Below, piece by piece: positions 24,701 through 36,800 of a DNA stretch of 64,000 bases. How positions within the stretch are numbered: position 1 is the first letter of the stretch; each line of letters starts with the position of its first letter. The notes under the pieces are model-generated. The model did no database searches. It had not been told where the DNA came from and worked only from the letters and a program-made list of their open reading frames with translations. The stretch lies in the NCBI RefSeq assembly GCF_051401765.1, contig NW_027480565.1, positions 744,001-808,000 on the forward strand, read 5' to 3'. Origin of the DNA: Calliopsis andreniformis. Taxonomy: Eukaryota > Arthropoda > Insecta > Hymenoptera > Andrenidae. The position numbers and the translations under genes are program-made.

Positions 24701-27700
24701 AGCACCAGGAATAAGGTTCTACCGTTGCCCCTTCGTTCCGTCGACATTCGGTTCCGGAGCGACACGAACGGGGACTTAGAATTTTTTCGCTCGGGCTCCG
24801 GAGCGACGCGAACGGGGACTTAGAATTTTTTCGCTCGGGCTCCGGAGGGACACGAACGGGGACTTAGAATATTTTCAGCTCGGACTCCGGAGCGACACGA
24901 TCGCTCCGATATGCTACGTTCTCTCGGTCCTCGGGCATCAGAGAGCAAAACAGCCTAATAGTTTTAGAGTGCCTCAACGATCAGGAATATGGATCTGACG
25001 TTCTTGTTTCGAACCGACGACTTTCGGTTCCGGAGCGACACGAACGCTCCATGATTCTCGATTATCTCAACACAGGTAAGAGACACAGGACAACAAGTGT
25101 ATGGCTTTAGAGAGCCACGAGCACCAGGAATAAGGATCTACCGTTGTCCCTTCGTTCCGGCGACATTCGGTTCCGGAGCGACACGAACGGGGACTTAGAA
25201 TTTTTTCGCTCGTTCTCAGGAGCGTCACGAACGGGGACTTAGTATATTTTCGCTCGGACTCCGGAGCGACACGATCGCTCCGATATTCTACGTTCTCTCG
25301 GTCCACGGGCATCAGAGAGCAAAACAGCCTAATAGTTTTAGAGTGCCTCAACGATCAGGAATATGGATCTAACGTCCTCGTTTCCAACCGACGACTTTCG
25401 GTTCCGGAGCGACACGAACGCTCCATGATTCTCGATTATCTCGACACAGGTAAGAGACAGAGGACAACAAGTGTATGGTTTTAGAGAGCCACGTGCACCA
25501 GGAATAAGGATCTACCGTTGCCCCTTCGTTCCGTCGACATTCGGTTCCGGAGCGACACGAACGGGGACTTAGAATTTTTTCGCTCGGGCTCCGGAGCGAC
25601 ACGAACGGGAACTTAGAATTTTTTCGCTCGCGCTCCGGAGGGACACGAACGGGGACTTAGAATATTTTCGCTCGGACTCCGGAGCGACACGATCGCTCCG
25701 ATATGCTACGTTCTCTCGGTCCACGGGCATCAGAGAGCAAAACAGCCTAATAGTTTTAGAGTGCCTCAACGATCAGGAATATGGATCTAACGTTCTTGTT
25801 TCGAACCGACGAATTTCGGTTCCGGAGCTACCCGAACGCTCCATGATTCTCGATTATCTCGACACAGGTAAGAGACAGAGGACTACAAGTGTATGGTTTT
25901 AGAGATCCACGAGCACCAGGAATAAGGGTCTACCGTTGTCCCTTCGTTCCGTCGACATTCGGTTCCGGAGCGACACGAACGGTGACTTAGAATCTTTTCG
26001 CTCGGGCTCCGGAGCGACACGAACGGGGACCTAGTATATTTTCGCTCGTACTCCGGAGCGACACGATCGCTCCGATATGCAACGTTCTCTCGGTCCACGG
26101 GCATCAGAGAGCAAAACAGCCTAATAGTTTTAGAGTGCCTCAACGATCAGGAATATGGATCTGACGTTCTCGTTTCGAAGCGACGACTTTCGGTTCCGGA
26201 GCGACACGAACGCTCTATGATTCTCGATTATCTCGACACAGGTAAGAGACACAGGACAACAAGTGTATGGTTTTAGAGAGCCACGAGCACCAGGAATAAG
26301 GATCTACCGTTGCCCCTTCGTTCCGTCGACATTCGGTTCCGGAGCGACACGAACGGGGACTTAGAATTTTTTCGCTCGGGCTCCGGAGCGACACGAACGG
26401 GGACTTAGAATTTTTTCGCTCGGGCTCCGGAGGGACACGAACGGGGACTTAGAATATTTTCGCTCGGACTCCGGAGCGACACGATCGCTCCGATATGCTA
26501 CGTTCTCTCGGTCCTCGGGCATCAGAGAGCAAAACAGCCTAATAGTTTTAGAGTGCATCAACGATCAGGAATATGGATCTAACGTTCTCGTTTCCAACCG
26601 ACGACTTTCGGTTCCGGAGCGACACGAACGCTCCATGATTCTCGATTATCTCGACACAGGTAAGAGACACAGGACAACAAGTGTATGGCTTTAGAGAGCC
26701 ACGAGCACCAGGAATAAGGATCTACCGTTGCCCCTTCGTTCCGTCGACATTCGGTTCCGGAGCGACACGAACGGGGACTTAGAATTTTTTCGCTCGGGCT
26801 CCGGAGCGACCCGAACGGGGACTTAGAATTTTTTCGATCGGGCTCCGGAGGGACACGAACGGGGACTTAGAATATTTTCGCTCGGACTCCGGAGCGACAC
26901 GATCGCTCCGATATGCTACGTTCTCTCGGTCATCGGGCATCAGAGAGCAAAACAGCCTAATAGTTTTAGAGTGCATCAACGATCAGGAATATGGATCTGA
27001 CGTTCTCGTTTCGAAGCGACGACTTTCAGTTCCGGAGCGACACGAACGCTCCATGATTCTCGATTATCTCGACACAGGTAAGAGACACAGGACAACAAGT
27101 GTATGGTTTTAGAGAGCCACGAGCACCAGGAATAAGGATCTACCGTTGCCCCTTCGTTCCGTCGACATTCGGTTCCGGAGCGACACGAACGGGGACTTAG
27201 AATTTTTTCGCTCGGGCTCCCGAGCGACACGAACGGGGACTTAGAATTTTTTCGCTCGGGCTCCGGAGGGACACGAACGGGGACTTAGAATAGTTTCGCT
27301 CGGACTCCGGAGCGACACGATCGCTCCGATATGCTACGTTCTCTCGGTCCACGGGCATCAGAGAACAAAACAGCCTAATAGTTTTAGAGTGCCTCAGCGA
27401 TCAGGAATATGGATCTAACGTTCTCGTTTCCAACCGACGACTTTCGGTTCCGGAGCGACACGAACGCTCCATGATTCTCGATTATCTCGACACAGGTAAG
27501 AGACAGAGGACAACAAGTGTATGGTTTTAGAGAGCCACGAGCACCAGGAATAAGGATCTACCGTTGTCCCTTCGTTCCATCGACATTCGGTTGCGGAGCG
27601 ACACGAACGGTGACTTAGAATTTTTTCGCTCGGGCTCCGGAGCGACACGAACGGGGACTTAGAATATTTTCGCTCGGACTCCGGAGCGACACGATCGCTC

Positions 27701-28124
27701 CGATATGCTACGTTCTCTCGGTCCACGGGCATCAGAGAGCAAAACAGCCTAATAGTTTTAGAGTGCCTCAACGATCAGGAATATGGATCTAACGTTCTCG
27801 TTTCCAACCGACGACTTTCGGTTCCGGAGCGACACGAACGGGGACTTAGAATTTTTTCGCTCGGGCTCCGGAGCGACACGAACGGGGACTTAGAATTTTT
27901 TCGCTCGGGCTCCGGAGGGACACGAACGGGGACTTAGAATATTTTCGCTCGGACTCCGGAGCGACACGATCGCTCCGATATGCTACGTTCTCTCGGTCCA
28001 CGGGCATCAGAGAGCAAAACAGCCTAATAGTTTTAGAGTGCCTCAACGATCAGGAATATGGATCTAACGTTCTCGTTTCCAACCGACGACTTTCGGTTCC
28101 GGAGCGACACGAACGCTCCATGAT
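21733..28124 (+). repeat. Mixed block rich in 374- and 418-bp units, ending in an aberrant unit
   Basis: Unit starts and lengths: 21733/374, 22107/374, 22481/330, 22811/374, 23185/374, 23559/374, 23933/374, 24307/330, 24637/419, 25056/374, 25430/418, 25848/374, 26222/418, 26640/418, 27058/418, 27476/649. The pair 22811+23185 recurs as 23559+23933 (748-bp offset). The 419-bp unit has an inserted A at 24877. Three 418-bp units lie in a row at 26222-27475. The 649-bp interval is a 374-bp unit plus a unit that lost one 143-bp half. Confidence 0.9.
27817..27840. other. Junction where one 143-bp half was lost
   Basis: The X half ending at this point passes straight into a 44-bp subrepeat (GGAGCGACACGAACGGGGAC) instead of into the Y half (GGAGCGACACGAACGCTCC). 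The 24-bp stretch here is identical at the X/Y boundary and the Y/44-mer boundary of normal units, which lie 143 bp apart. The interval 27476-28124 is 649 bp, which is 374+418-143. This fits recombination or slippage between the X and Y registers. Confidence 0.92.
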
Positions 28125-31100
28125 TCTCGATTATCTCGACACAGGTAAGAGACACAGGACAACAAGTGTATGGCTTTAGAGAGCCACGAGCACCAGGAAT
28201 AAGGATCTACCGTTGCCCCTTCGTTCCGGCGACATTCGGTTCCGGAGCGACACGAACGGTGACTTAGAATCTTTTCGCTCGTACTCCGGAGCGACACGAT
28301 CGCTCCGATATGCTACGTTCTCTCGGTCCACGGGCATCAGAGAGCAAAACAGCCTAATAGTTTTAGAGTGCCTCAGCGATCAGGAATATGGATCTAACGT
28401 TCTCGTTTCCAACCGACGACTTTCGGTTCCGGAGCGACACGAACGCTCCATGATTCTCGATTATCTCGACACAGGTAAGAGACAGAGGACAACAAGTGTA
28501 TGGTTTTAGGGAGCCACGAGCACCAGGAATAAGGATCTACCGTTGTCCCTTCGTTCCATCGACATTCGGTTCCGGAGCGACACGAACGGTGACTTAGAAT
28601 TTTTTCGCTCGGGCTCCGGAGCGACACGAACGGGGACTTAGAATATTTTCGCTCGGACTCCGGAGCGACACGATCGCTCCGATATGCTACGTTCTCTCGG
28701 TCCACGGGCATCAGAGAGCAAAACAGCCTAATAGTTTTAGAGTGCCTCAACGATCAGGAATATGGATCTAACGTTCTCGTTTCCAACCGACGACTTTCGG
28801 TTCCGGAGCGACACGAACGCTCCATGATTCTCGATTATCTCGACACAGGTAAGAGACACAGGACAACAAGTGTATGGCTTTAGAGAGCCACGAGCACCAG
28901 GAATAAGGATCTACCGTTGCCACTTCGTTCCGTCGACATTCGGTTCCCGAGCGACACGAACGGTGACTTAGAATTTTTTCGCTCGGGCTCCGGAGCGACA
29001 CGAACGGGGACTTAGAATTTTTTCGCTCGGGCTCCGGAGGGACACGATCGCTCCGATATGCTACGTTCTCTCGGTCCACGGGCATCAGAGAGCAAAACAG
29101 CCTAATAGTTTTAGAGTGCCTCAACGATCAGGAATATGGATCTAACGTTCTCGTTTCCAACCGACGACTTTCGGTTCCGGAGCGACACGAACGCTCCATG
29201 ATTCTCGATTATCTCGACACAGGTAAGAGACACAGGACAACAAGTGTATGGCTTTAGAGAGCCACGAGCACCAGGAATAAGGATCTACCGTTGCCACTTC
29301 GTTCCGTCGACATTCGGTTCCCGAGCGACACGAACGGGGACTTAGAATTTTTTCGCTCGGGCTCCGGAGGGACACGAACGGGGACTTAGAATATTTTCGC
29401 TCGGACTCCGGAGCGACACGATCGCTCCGATATGCTACGTTCTCTCGGTCCACGGGCATCAGAGAGCAAAACAGCCTAATAGTTTTAGAGTGCCTCAACG
29501 ATCAGGAATATGGATCTAACGTTCTCGTTTCCAACCGACGACTTTCGGTTCCGGAGCGACACGAACGCTCCATGATTCTCGATTATCTCGACACAGGTAA
29601 GAGACACAGGACAACAAGTGTATGGCTTTAGAGAGCCACGAGCACCAGGAATAAGGATCTACCGTTGCCCCTTCGTTCCGGCGACATTCGGTTCCGGAGC
29701 GACACGAACGGTGACTTAGAATCTTTTCGCTCGTACTCCGGAGCGACACGATCGCTCCGATATGCTACGTTCTCTCGGTCCACGGGCATCAGAGAGCAAA
29801 ACAGCCTAATAGTTTTAGAGTGCCTCAGCGATCAGGAATATGGATCTAACGTTCTCGTTTCCAACCGACGACTTTCGGTTCCGGAGCGACACGAACGCTC
29901 CATGATTCTCGATTATCTCGACACAGGTAAGAGACACAGGACAACAAGTGTATGGCTTTAGAGAGCCACGAGCACCAGGAATAAGGATCTACCGTTGCCC
30001 CTTCGTTCCGGCGACATTCGGTTCCGGAGCGACACGAACGGTGACTTAGAATCTTTTCGCTCGTACTCCGGAGCGACACGATCGCTCCGATATGCTACGT
30101 TCTCTCGGTCCACGGGCATCAGAGAGCAAAACAGCCTAATAGTTTTAGAGTGCCTCAGCGATCAGGAATATGGATCTAACGTTCTCGTTTCCAACCGACG
30201 ACTTTCGGTTCCGGAGCGACACGAACGCTCCATGATTCTCGATTATCTCGACACAGGTAAGAGACAGAGGACAACAAGTGTATGGTTTTAGAGAGCCACG
30301 AGCACCAGGAATAAGGATCTACCGTTGTCCCTTCGTTCCATCGACATTCGGTTCCGGAGCGACACGAACGGTGACTTAGAATTTTTTCGCTCGGGCTCCG
30401 GAGCGACACGAACGGGGACTTAGAATATTTTCGCTCGGACTCCGGAGCGACACGATCGCTCCGATATGCTACGTTCTCTCGGTCCACGGGCATCAGAGAG
30501 CAAAACAGCCTAATAGTTTTAGAGTGCCTCAACGATCAGGAATATGGATCTAACGTTCTCGTTTCCAACCGACGACTTTCGGTTCCGGAGCGACACGAAC
30601 GCTCCATGATTCTCGATTATCTCGACACAGGTAAGAGACACAGGACAACAAGTGTATGGCTTTAGAGAGCCACGAGCACCAGGAATAAGGATCTACCGTT
30701 GCCACTTCGTTCCGTCGACATTCGGTTCCCGAGCGACACGAACGGTGACTTAGAATTTTTTCGCTCGGGCTCCGGAGCGACACGAACGGGGACTTAGAAT
30801 TTTTTCGCTCGGGCTCCGGAGGGACACGATCGCTCCGATATGCTACGTTCTCTCGGTCCACGGGCATCAGAGAGCAAAACAGCCTAATAGTTTTAGAGTG
30901 CCTCAACGATCAGGAATATGGATCTAACGTTCTCGTTTCCAACCGACGACTTTCGGTTCCGGAGCGACACGAACGCTCCATGATTCTCGATTATCTCGAC
31001 ACAGGTAAGAGACACAGGACAACAAGTGTATGGCTTTAGAGAGCCACGAGCACCAGGAATAAGGATCTACCGTTGCCACTTCGTTCCGTCGACATTCGGT

Positions 31101-33844
31101 TCCCGAGCGACACGAACGGGGACTTAGAATTTTTTCGCTCGGGCTCCGGAGGGACACGAACGGGGACTTAGAATATTTTCGCTCGGACTCCGGAGCGACA
31201 CGATCGCTCCGATATGCTACGTTCTCTCGGTCCACGGGCATCAGAGAGCAAAACAGCCTAATAGTTTTAGAGTGCCTCAACGATCAGGAATATGGATCTA
31301 ACGTTCTCGTTTCCAACCGACGACTTTCGGTTCCGGAGCGACACGAACGCTCCATGATTCTCGATTATCTCGACACAGGTAAGAGACACAGGACAACAAG
31401 TGTATGGCTTTAGAGAGCCACGAGCACCAGGAATAAGGATCTACCGTTGCCCCTTCGTTCCGGCGACATTCGGTTCCGGAGCGACACGAACGGTGACTTA
31501 GAATCTTTTCGCTCGTACTCCGGAGCGACACGATCGCTCCGATATGCTACGTTCTCTCGGTCCACGGGCATCAGAGAGCAAAACAGCCTAATAGTTTTAG
31601 AGTGCCTCAGCGATCAGGAATATGGATCTAACGTTCTCGTTTCCAACCGACGACTTTCGGTTCCGGAGCGACACGAACGCTCCATGATTCTCGATTATCT
31701 CGACACAGGTAAGAGACAGAGGACAACAAGTGTATGGTTTTAGAGAGCCACGAGCACCAGGAATAAGGATCTACCGTTGTCCCTTCGTTCCATCGACATT
31801 CGGTTCCGGAGCGACACGAACGGTGACTTAGAATTTTTTCGCTCGGGCTCCGGAGCGACACGAACGGGGACTTAGAATATTTTCGCTCGGACTCCGGAGC
31901 GACACGATCGCTCCGATATGCTACGTTCTCTCGGTCCACGGGCATCAGAGAGCAAAACAGCCTAATAGTTTTAGAGTGCCTCAACGATCAGGAATATGGA
32001 TCTAACGTTCTCGTTTCCAACCGACGACTTTCGGTTCCGGAGCGACACGAACGCTCCATGATTCTCGATTATCTCGACACAGGTAAGAGACACAGGACAA
32101 CAAGTGTATGGCTTTAGAGAGCCACGAGCACCAGGAATAAGGATCTACCGTTGCCACTTCGTTCCGTCGACATTCGGTTCCCGAGCGACACGAACGGGGA
32201 CTTAGAATTTTTTCGCTCGGGCTCCGGAGCGACACGAACGGGGACTTAGAATTTTTTCGCTCGGGCTCCGGAGGGACACGATCGCTCCGATATGCTACGT
32301 TCTCTCGGTCCACGGGCATCAGAGAGCAAAACAGCCTAATAGTTTTAGAGTGCCTCAACGATCAGGAATATGGATCTAACGTTCTCGTTTCCAACCGACG
32401 ACTTTCGGTTCCGGAGCGACACGAACGCTCCATGATTCTCGATTATCTCGACACAGGTAAGAGACACAGGACAACAAGTGTATGGCTTTAGAGAGCCACG
32501 AGCACCAGGAATAAGGATCTACCGTTGTCCCTTCGTTCCGGCGACATTCGGTTCCGGAGCGACACGAACGGTGACTTAGAATCTTTTCGCTCGTACTCCG
32601 GAGCGACACGATCGCTCCGATATGCTACGTTCTCTCGGTCCACGGGCATCAGAGAGCAAAACAGCCTAATAGTTTTAGAGTGCCTCAACGATCAGGAATA
32701 TGGATGGAACGTTCTCGTTTCGAACCGACGACTTTCGGTTCCGGTGCGACACGAACGCTCCATGATTCTCGATTATCTCGACACAGGTAAGAGACAGAGG
32801 ACAACAAGTGTATGGTTTTAGAGAGCCACGAGCACCAGGAATAAGGATCTACCGTTGTCCCTTCGTTCCGGCGACATTCGGTTCCGGAGCGACACGAACG
32901 GTGACTTAGAATTTTTTCACTCGGGCTCCGGAGCGACACGAACGGGGACTTAGAATATTTTCGCTCGGACTCCGGAGCGACACGATCGCTCCGATATGCT
33001 ACGTTCTCTCGGTCCACGGGCATCAGAGAGCAAAACAGCCTAATAGTTTTAGAGTGCCTCAACGATCAGGAATATGGATCTAACGTTCTCGTTTCCAACC
33101 GACGACTTTCGGTTCCGGAGCGACACGAACGCTCCATGATTCTCGATTATCTCGACACAGGTAAGAGACACAGGACAACAAGTGTATGGCTTTAGAGAGC
33201 CACCAGCACCAGGAATAAGGATCTACCGTTGTCCCTTCGTTCCGGCGACATTCGGTTCCGGAGCGACACGAACGGTGACTTAGAATCTTTTCGCTCGTAC
33301 TCCGGAGCGACACGATCGCTCCGATATGCTACGTTCTCTCGGTCCACGGGCATCAGAGAGCAAAACAGCCTAATAGTTTTAGAGTGCCTCAACGATCAGG
33401 AATATGGATGGAACGTTCTCGTTTCGAACCGACGACTTTCGGTTCCGGTGCGACACGAACGCTCCATGATTCTCGATTATCTCGACACAGGTAAGAGACA
33501 GAGTACAACAAGTGTATGGTTTTAGAGAGCCACGAGCACCAGGAATAAGGATCTACCGTTGTCCCTTCGTTCCGGCGACATTCGGTTCCGGAGCGACACG
33601 AACGGTGACTTAGAATTTTTTCACTCGGGCTCCGGAGCGACACGAACGGGGACTTAGAATATTTTCGCTCGGACTCCGGAGCGACACGATCGCTCCGATA
33701 TGCTACGTTCTCTCGGTCCACGGGCATCAGAGAGCAAAACAGCCTAATAGTTTTAGAGTGCCTCAACGATCAGGAATATGGATCTAACGTTCTCGTTTCC
33801 AACCGACGACTTTCGGTTCCGGAGCGACACGAACGCTCCATGAT
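28125..33844 (+). repeat. 1,782-bp five-unit repeat followed by a 704-bp duplication
   Basis: Unit starts and lengths: 28125/330, 28455/374, 28829/374, 29203/374, 29577/330, then 29907/330, 30237/374, 30611/374, 30985/374, 31359/330, then 31689/374, 32063/374, 32437/330, 32767/374, 33141/330, 33471/374. The first five units repeat as the next five at an offset of 1,782 bp. A shortened third copy follows from 31689 (offset 1,452). Shared variants are CCATCGACATT, CCGTTGCCACTTCG and the hybrid GGAGGGACACGATCGCTCC. The last four units are a 330+374 pair duplicated at 704 bp. Confidence 0.9.
29035..29055. other. Hybrid 44-mer/X-half start
   Basis: GGAGGGACACGA, the start typical of the last 44-bp subrepeat, is joined to TCGCTCCG of the X half. 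The normal X start is GGAGCGACACGATCGCTCC. The same hybrid is at 30817 and 32269, as expected from the 1,782- and 1,452-bp offsets. It points to an exchange inside the shared GACACGA stretch and costs one base pair of the inverted repeat. Confidence 0.8.
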
Positions 33845-36800
33845 TCTCGACTATCTCGACACAGGTAAGAGACACAGGACAACAAGTGTATGGTTTTAGA
33901 GATTCACGAGCACCAGAAATAAGGGTCTACCGTTGTCCATTCGTTCCGTTGACATTCGGTTCCGGAGCGACACGAACGGGGACTTAGAATTTTTTCGCTC
34001 GTTCTCAGGAGCGTCACGAACGGGGACTTAGAATATTCTCGCTCGGACTCCGGAGCGACACGATCGCTCCGATATGCTACGTTCTCTCGGTCCTCGGGCA
34101 TCAGAGAGCAAAACAGCCTAATAGTTTTAGAGTGCCTCAACGATCAGGAATATGGATCTGACGTTCTCGTTTCGAAGCGACGACTTTCGGTTCCGGAGCG
34201 ACACGAACGCTCCATGATTCTCGATTATCTCGACACAGGTAAGAGACACAGGACAACAAGTGTATGGTTTTAGATAGCCACGAGCACCAGGAATAAGGAT
34301 CTACAGTTGTCCCTTCTTTCCGGCGACATTCGGTTCCGGAGCGACACGAACGGTGACTTAGAATTTTCTTGCTCGGGCTCCGGAGCGACACGAACGGGGA
34401 CTTAGAATATTTTCGCTCGGACTCCGGAGCGACACGATCGCTCCGATATGCTACGTTCTCTCGGTCCACGGGCATCAGAGAGCAAAAAAGCCTAATAGTT
34501 TTAGAGTGCCTCAACGATCAGGAATATGGATCTAACGTTCTCGTTTCCAACCGACGACTTTCGTTTCCGGAGCGACACGAACGCTCCATGATTCTCGATT
34601 ATCTCGACACAGGTGAGAGACAGAGGACAGCAAGTGTATGGTTTTAGAGAGCCACGAGCACCAGGAATAAGGATCTACCGTTGTCCCTTCGTTCCGGCGA
34701 CATTCGGTTCCGGAGCGACACGAACGGTGACTTAGAATTTTTTTGCTCGGGCTCCGGAGCGACACGAACGGGGACTTAGAATATTTTCGCTCGGACTCCG
34801 GAGCGACACGATCGCTCCGATATGCTACGTTCTCTCGGTCCACGGGCATCAGAGAGCAAAGCAGCCTAATAGTTTTAGAGTGCCTCAACGATCAGGAATA
34901 TGGATCTAACGTTCTCGTTTCGAACCGACGACTTTCGGTTCCGGTGCGACACGGACGCTCCATGATTCTCGATTATCTCGACACAGGTAAGAGACACAGG
35001 ACAACAAGTGTATGGTTTTAGAGAGCCACGAGCACCAGGAATAAGGATCTACCGTTGCCCCTTCGTTCCGTCGACATTCGGTTCCGGAGCGACACGAACG
35101 GGGACTTAGAATTTTTTCGCTCGGGCTCCGGAGCGACACGAACGGGAACTTAGAATTTTTTCGCTCGCGCTCCGGAGGGACACGAACGGGGACTTAGAAT
35201 ATTTTCGCTCGGACTCCGGAGCGACACGATCGCTCCGATATGCTACGTTCTCTCGGTCCACGGGCATCAGAGAGCAAAACAGCCTAATAGTTTTAGAGTG
35301 CCTCAACGATCAGGAATATGGATCTAACGTTCTTGTTTCGAACCGACGAATTTCGGTTCCGGAGCTACCCGAACGCTCCATGATTCTCGATTATCTCGAC
35401 ACAGGTAAGAGACAGAGGACTACAAGTGTATGGTTTTAGAGATCCACGAGCACCAGGAATAAGGGTCTACCGTTGTCCCTTCGTTCCGTCGACATTCGGT
35501 TCCGGAGCGACACGAACGGTGACTTAGAATCTTTTCGCTCGGGCTCCGGAGCGACACGAACGGGGACCTAGTATATTTTCGCTCGGACTCCGGAGCGACA
35601 CGATCGCTCCGATATGCTACGTTCTCTCTGTCCTCGGGCATCAGAGAGCAAAACAGCCTAATAGTTTTAGAGTGCCTCAACGATCAGGAATATGGATCTA
35701 ACGTTCTTGCTTCGAACCGACGACTTTCGGTTCCGGAGCGACACGAACGCTCCATGATTCTCGATTATCTCGACACAGGTAAGAGACAGAGGACAACAAG
35801 TGTATGGTTTTAGAGAGCCACGAGCACCAGGAATAAGGATCTACCGTTGTCCCTTCGTTCCGGCGACATTCGGTTCCGGAGCGACACGAACGGTGACTTA
35901 GAATTTTTTCACTCGGGCTCCGGAGCGACACGAACGGGGACTTAGAATCTTTTCGCTCGTACTCCGGAGCGACACGATCGCTCCGATATGCTACGTTCTC
36001 TCTGTCCACGGGCATCAGAGAGCAAAACAGCCTAATAGTTTTAGAGTGCCTCAACGATCAGGAATATGGACCGAACGTTCTCGTTTCGAACCGACGACTT
36101 TCGGTTCCGGTGCGACACGAACGCTCCATGATTCTCGATTATCTCGACACAGGTAAGAGACAGAGGACAACAAGTGTATGGTTTTAGAGAGCCACGAGCA
36201 CCAGGAATAAGGATCTACCGTTGCCCCTTCGTTCCGTCGACATTCGGTTCCGGAGCGACACGAACGGGGACTTAGAATTTTTTCGCTCGGGCTCCGGAGG
36301 GACACGAACGGGGACTTAGAATATTTTCGCTCGGACTCCGGAGCGACACGATCGCTCCGATATGCTACGTTCTCTCGGTCCTCGGGCATCAGAGAGCAAA
36401 ACAGCGGAATAGTTTTAGAGTGCCTCAACGATCAGGAATATGGATCTGACGTTCTCGTTTCGAAGCGACGACTTTCGGTTCCGGAGCGACACGAACGCTC
36501 CATGATTCTCGATTATCTCGACACAGGTAAGAGACACAGGACAACAAGTGTATGGCTTTAGAGAGCCACGAGCACCAGGAATAAGGATCTACCGTTGTCC
36601 CTTCGTTCCGGCGACATTCGGTTCCGGAGCGACATGAACGGTGACTTAGAATCTTTTCGCTCGTACTCCGGAGCGACACGATCGCTCCGATATGCTACGT
36701 TCTCTCAGTCCACGGGCATCAGAGAGCAAAACAGCCTAATAGTTTTAGAGTGCCTCAACGATCAGGAATATGGATCGAACGTTCTCGTTTCGAACCGACG

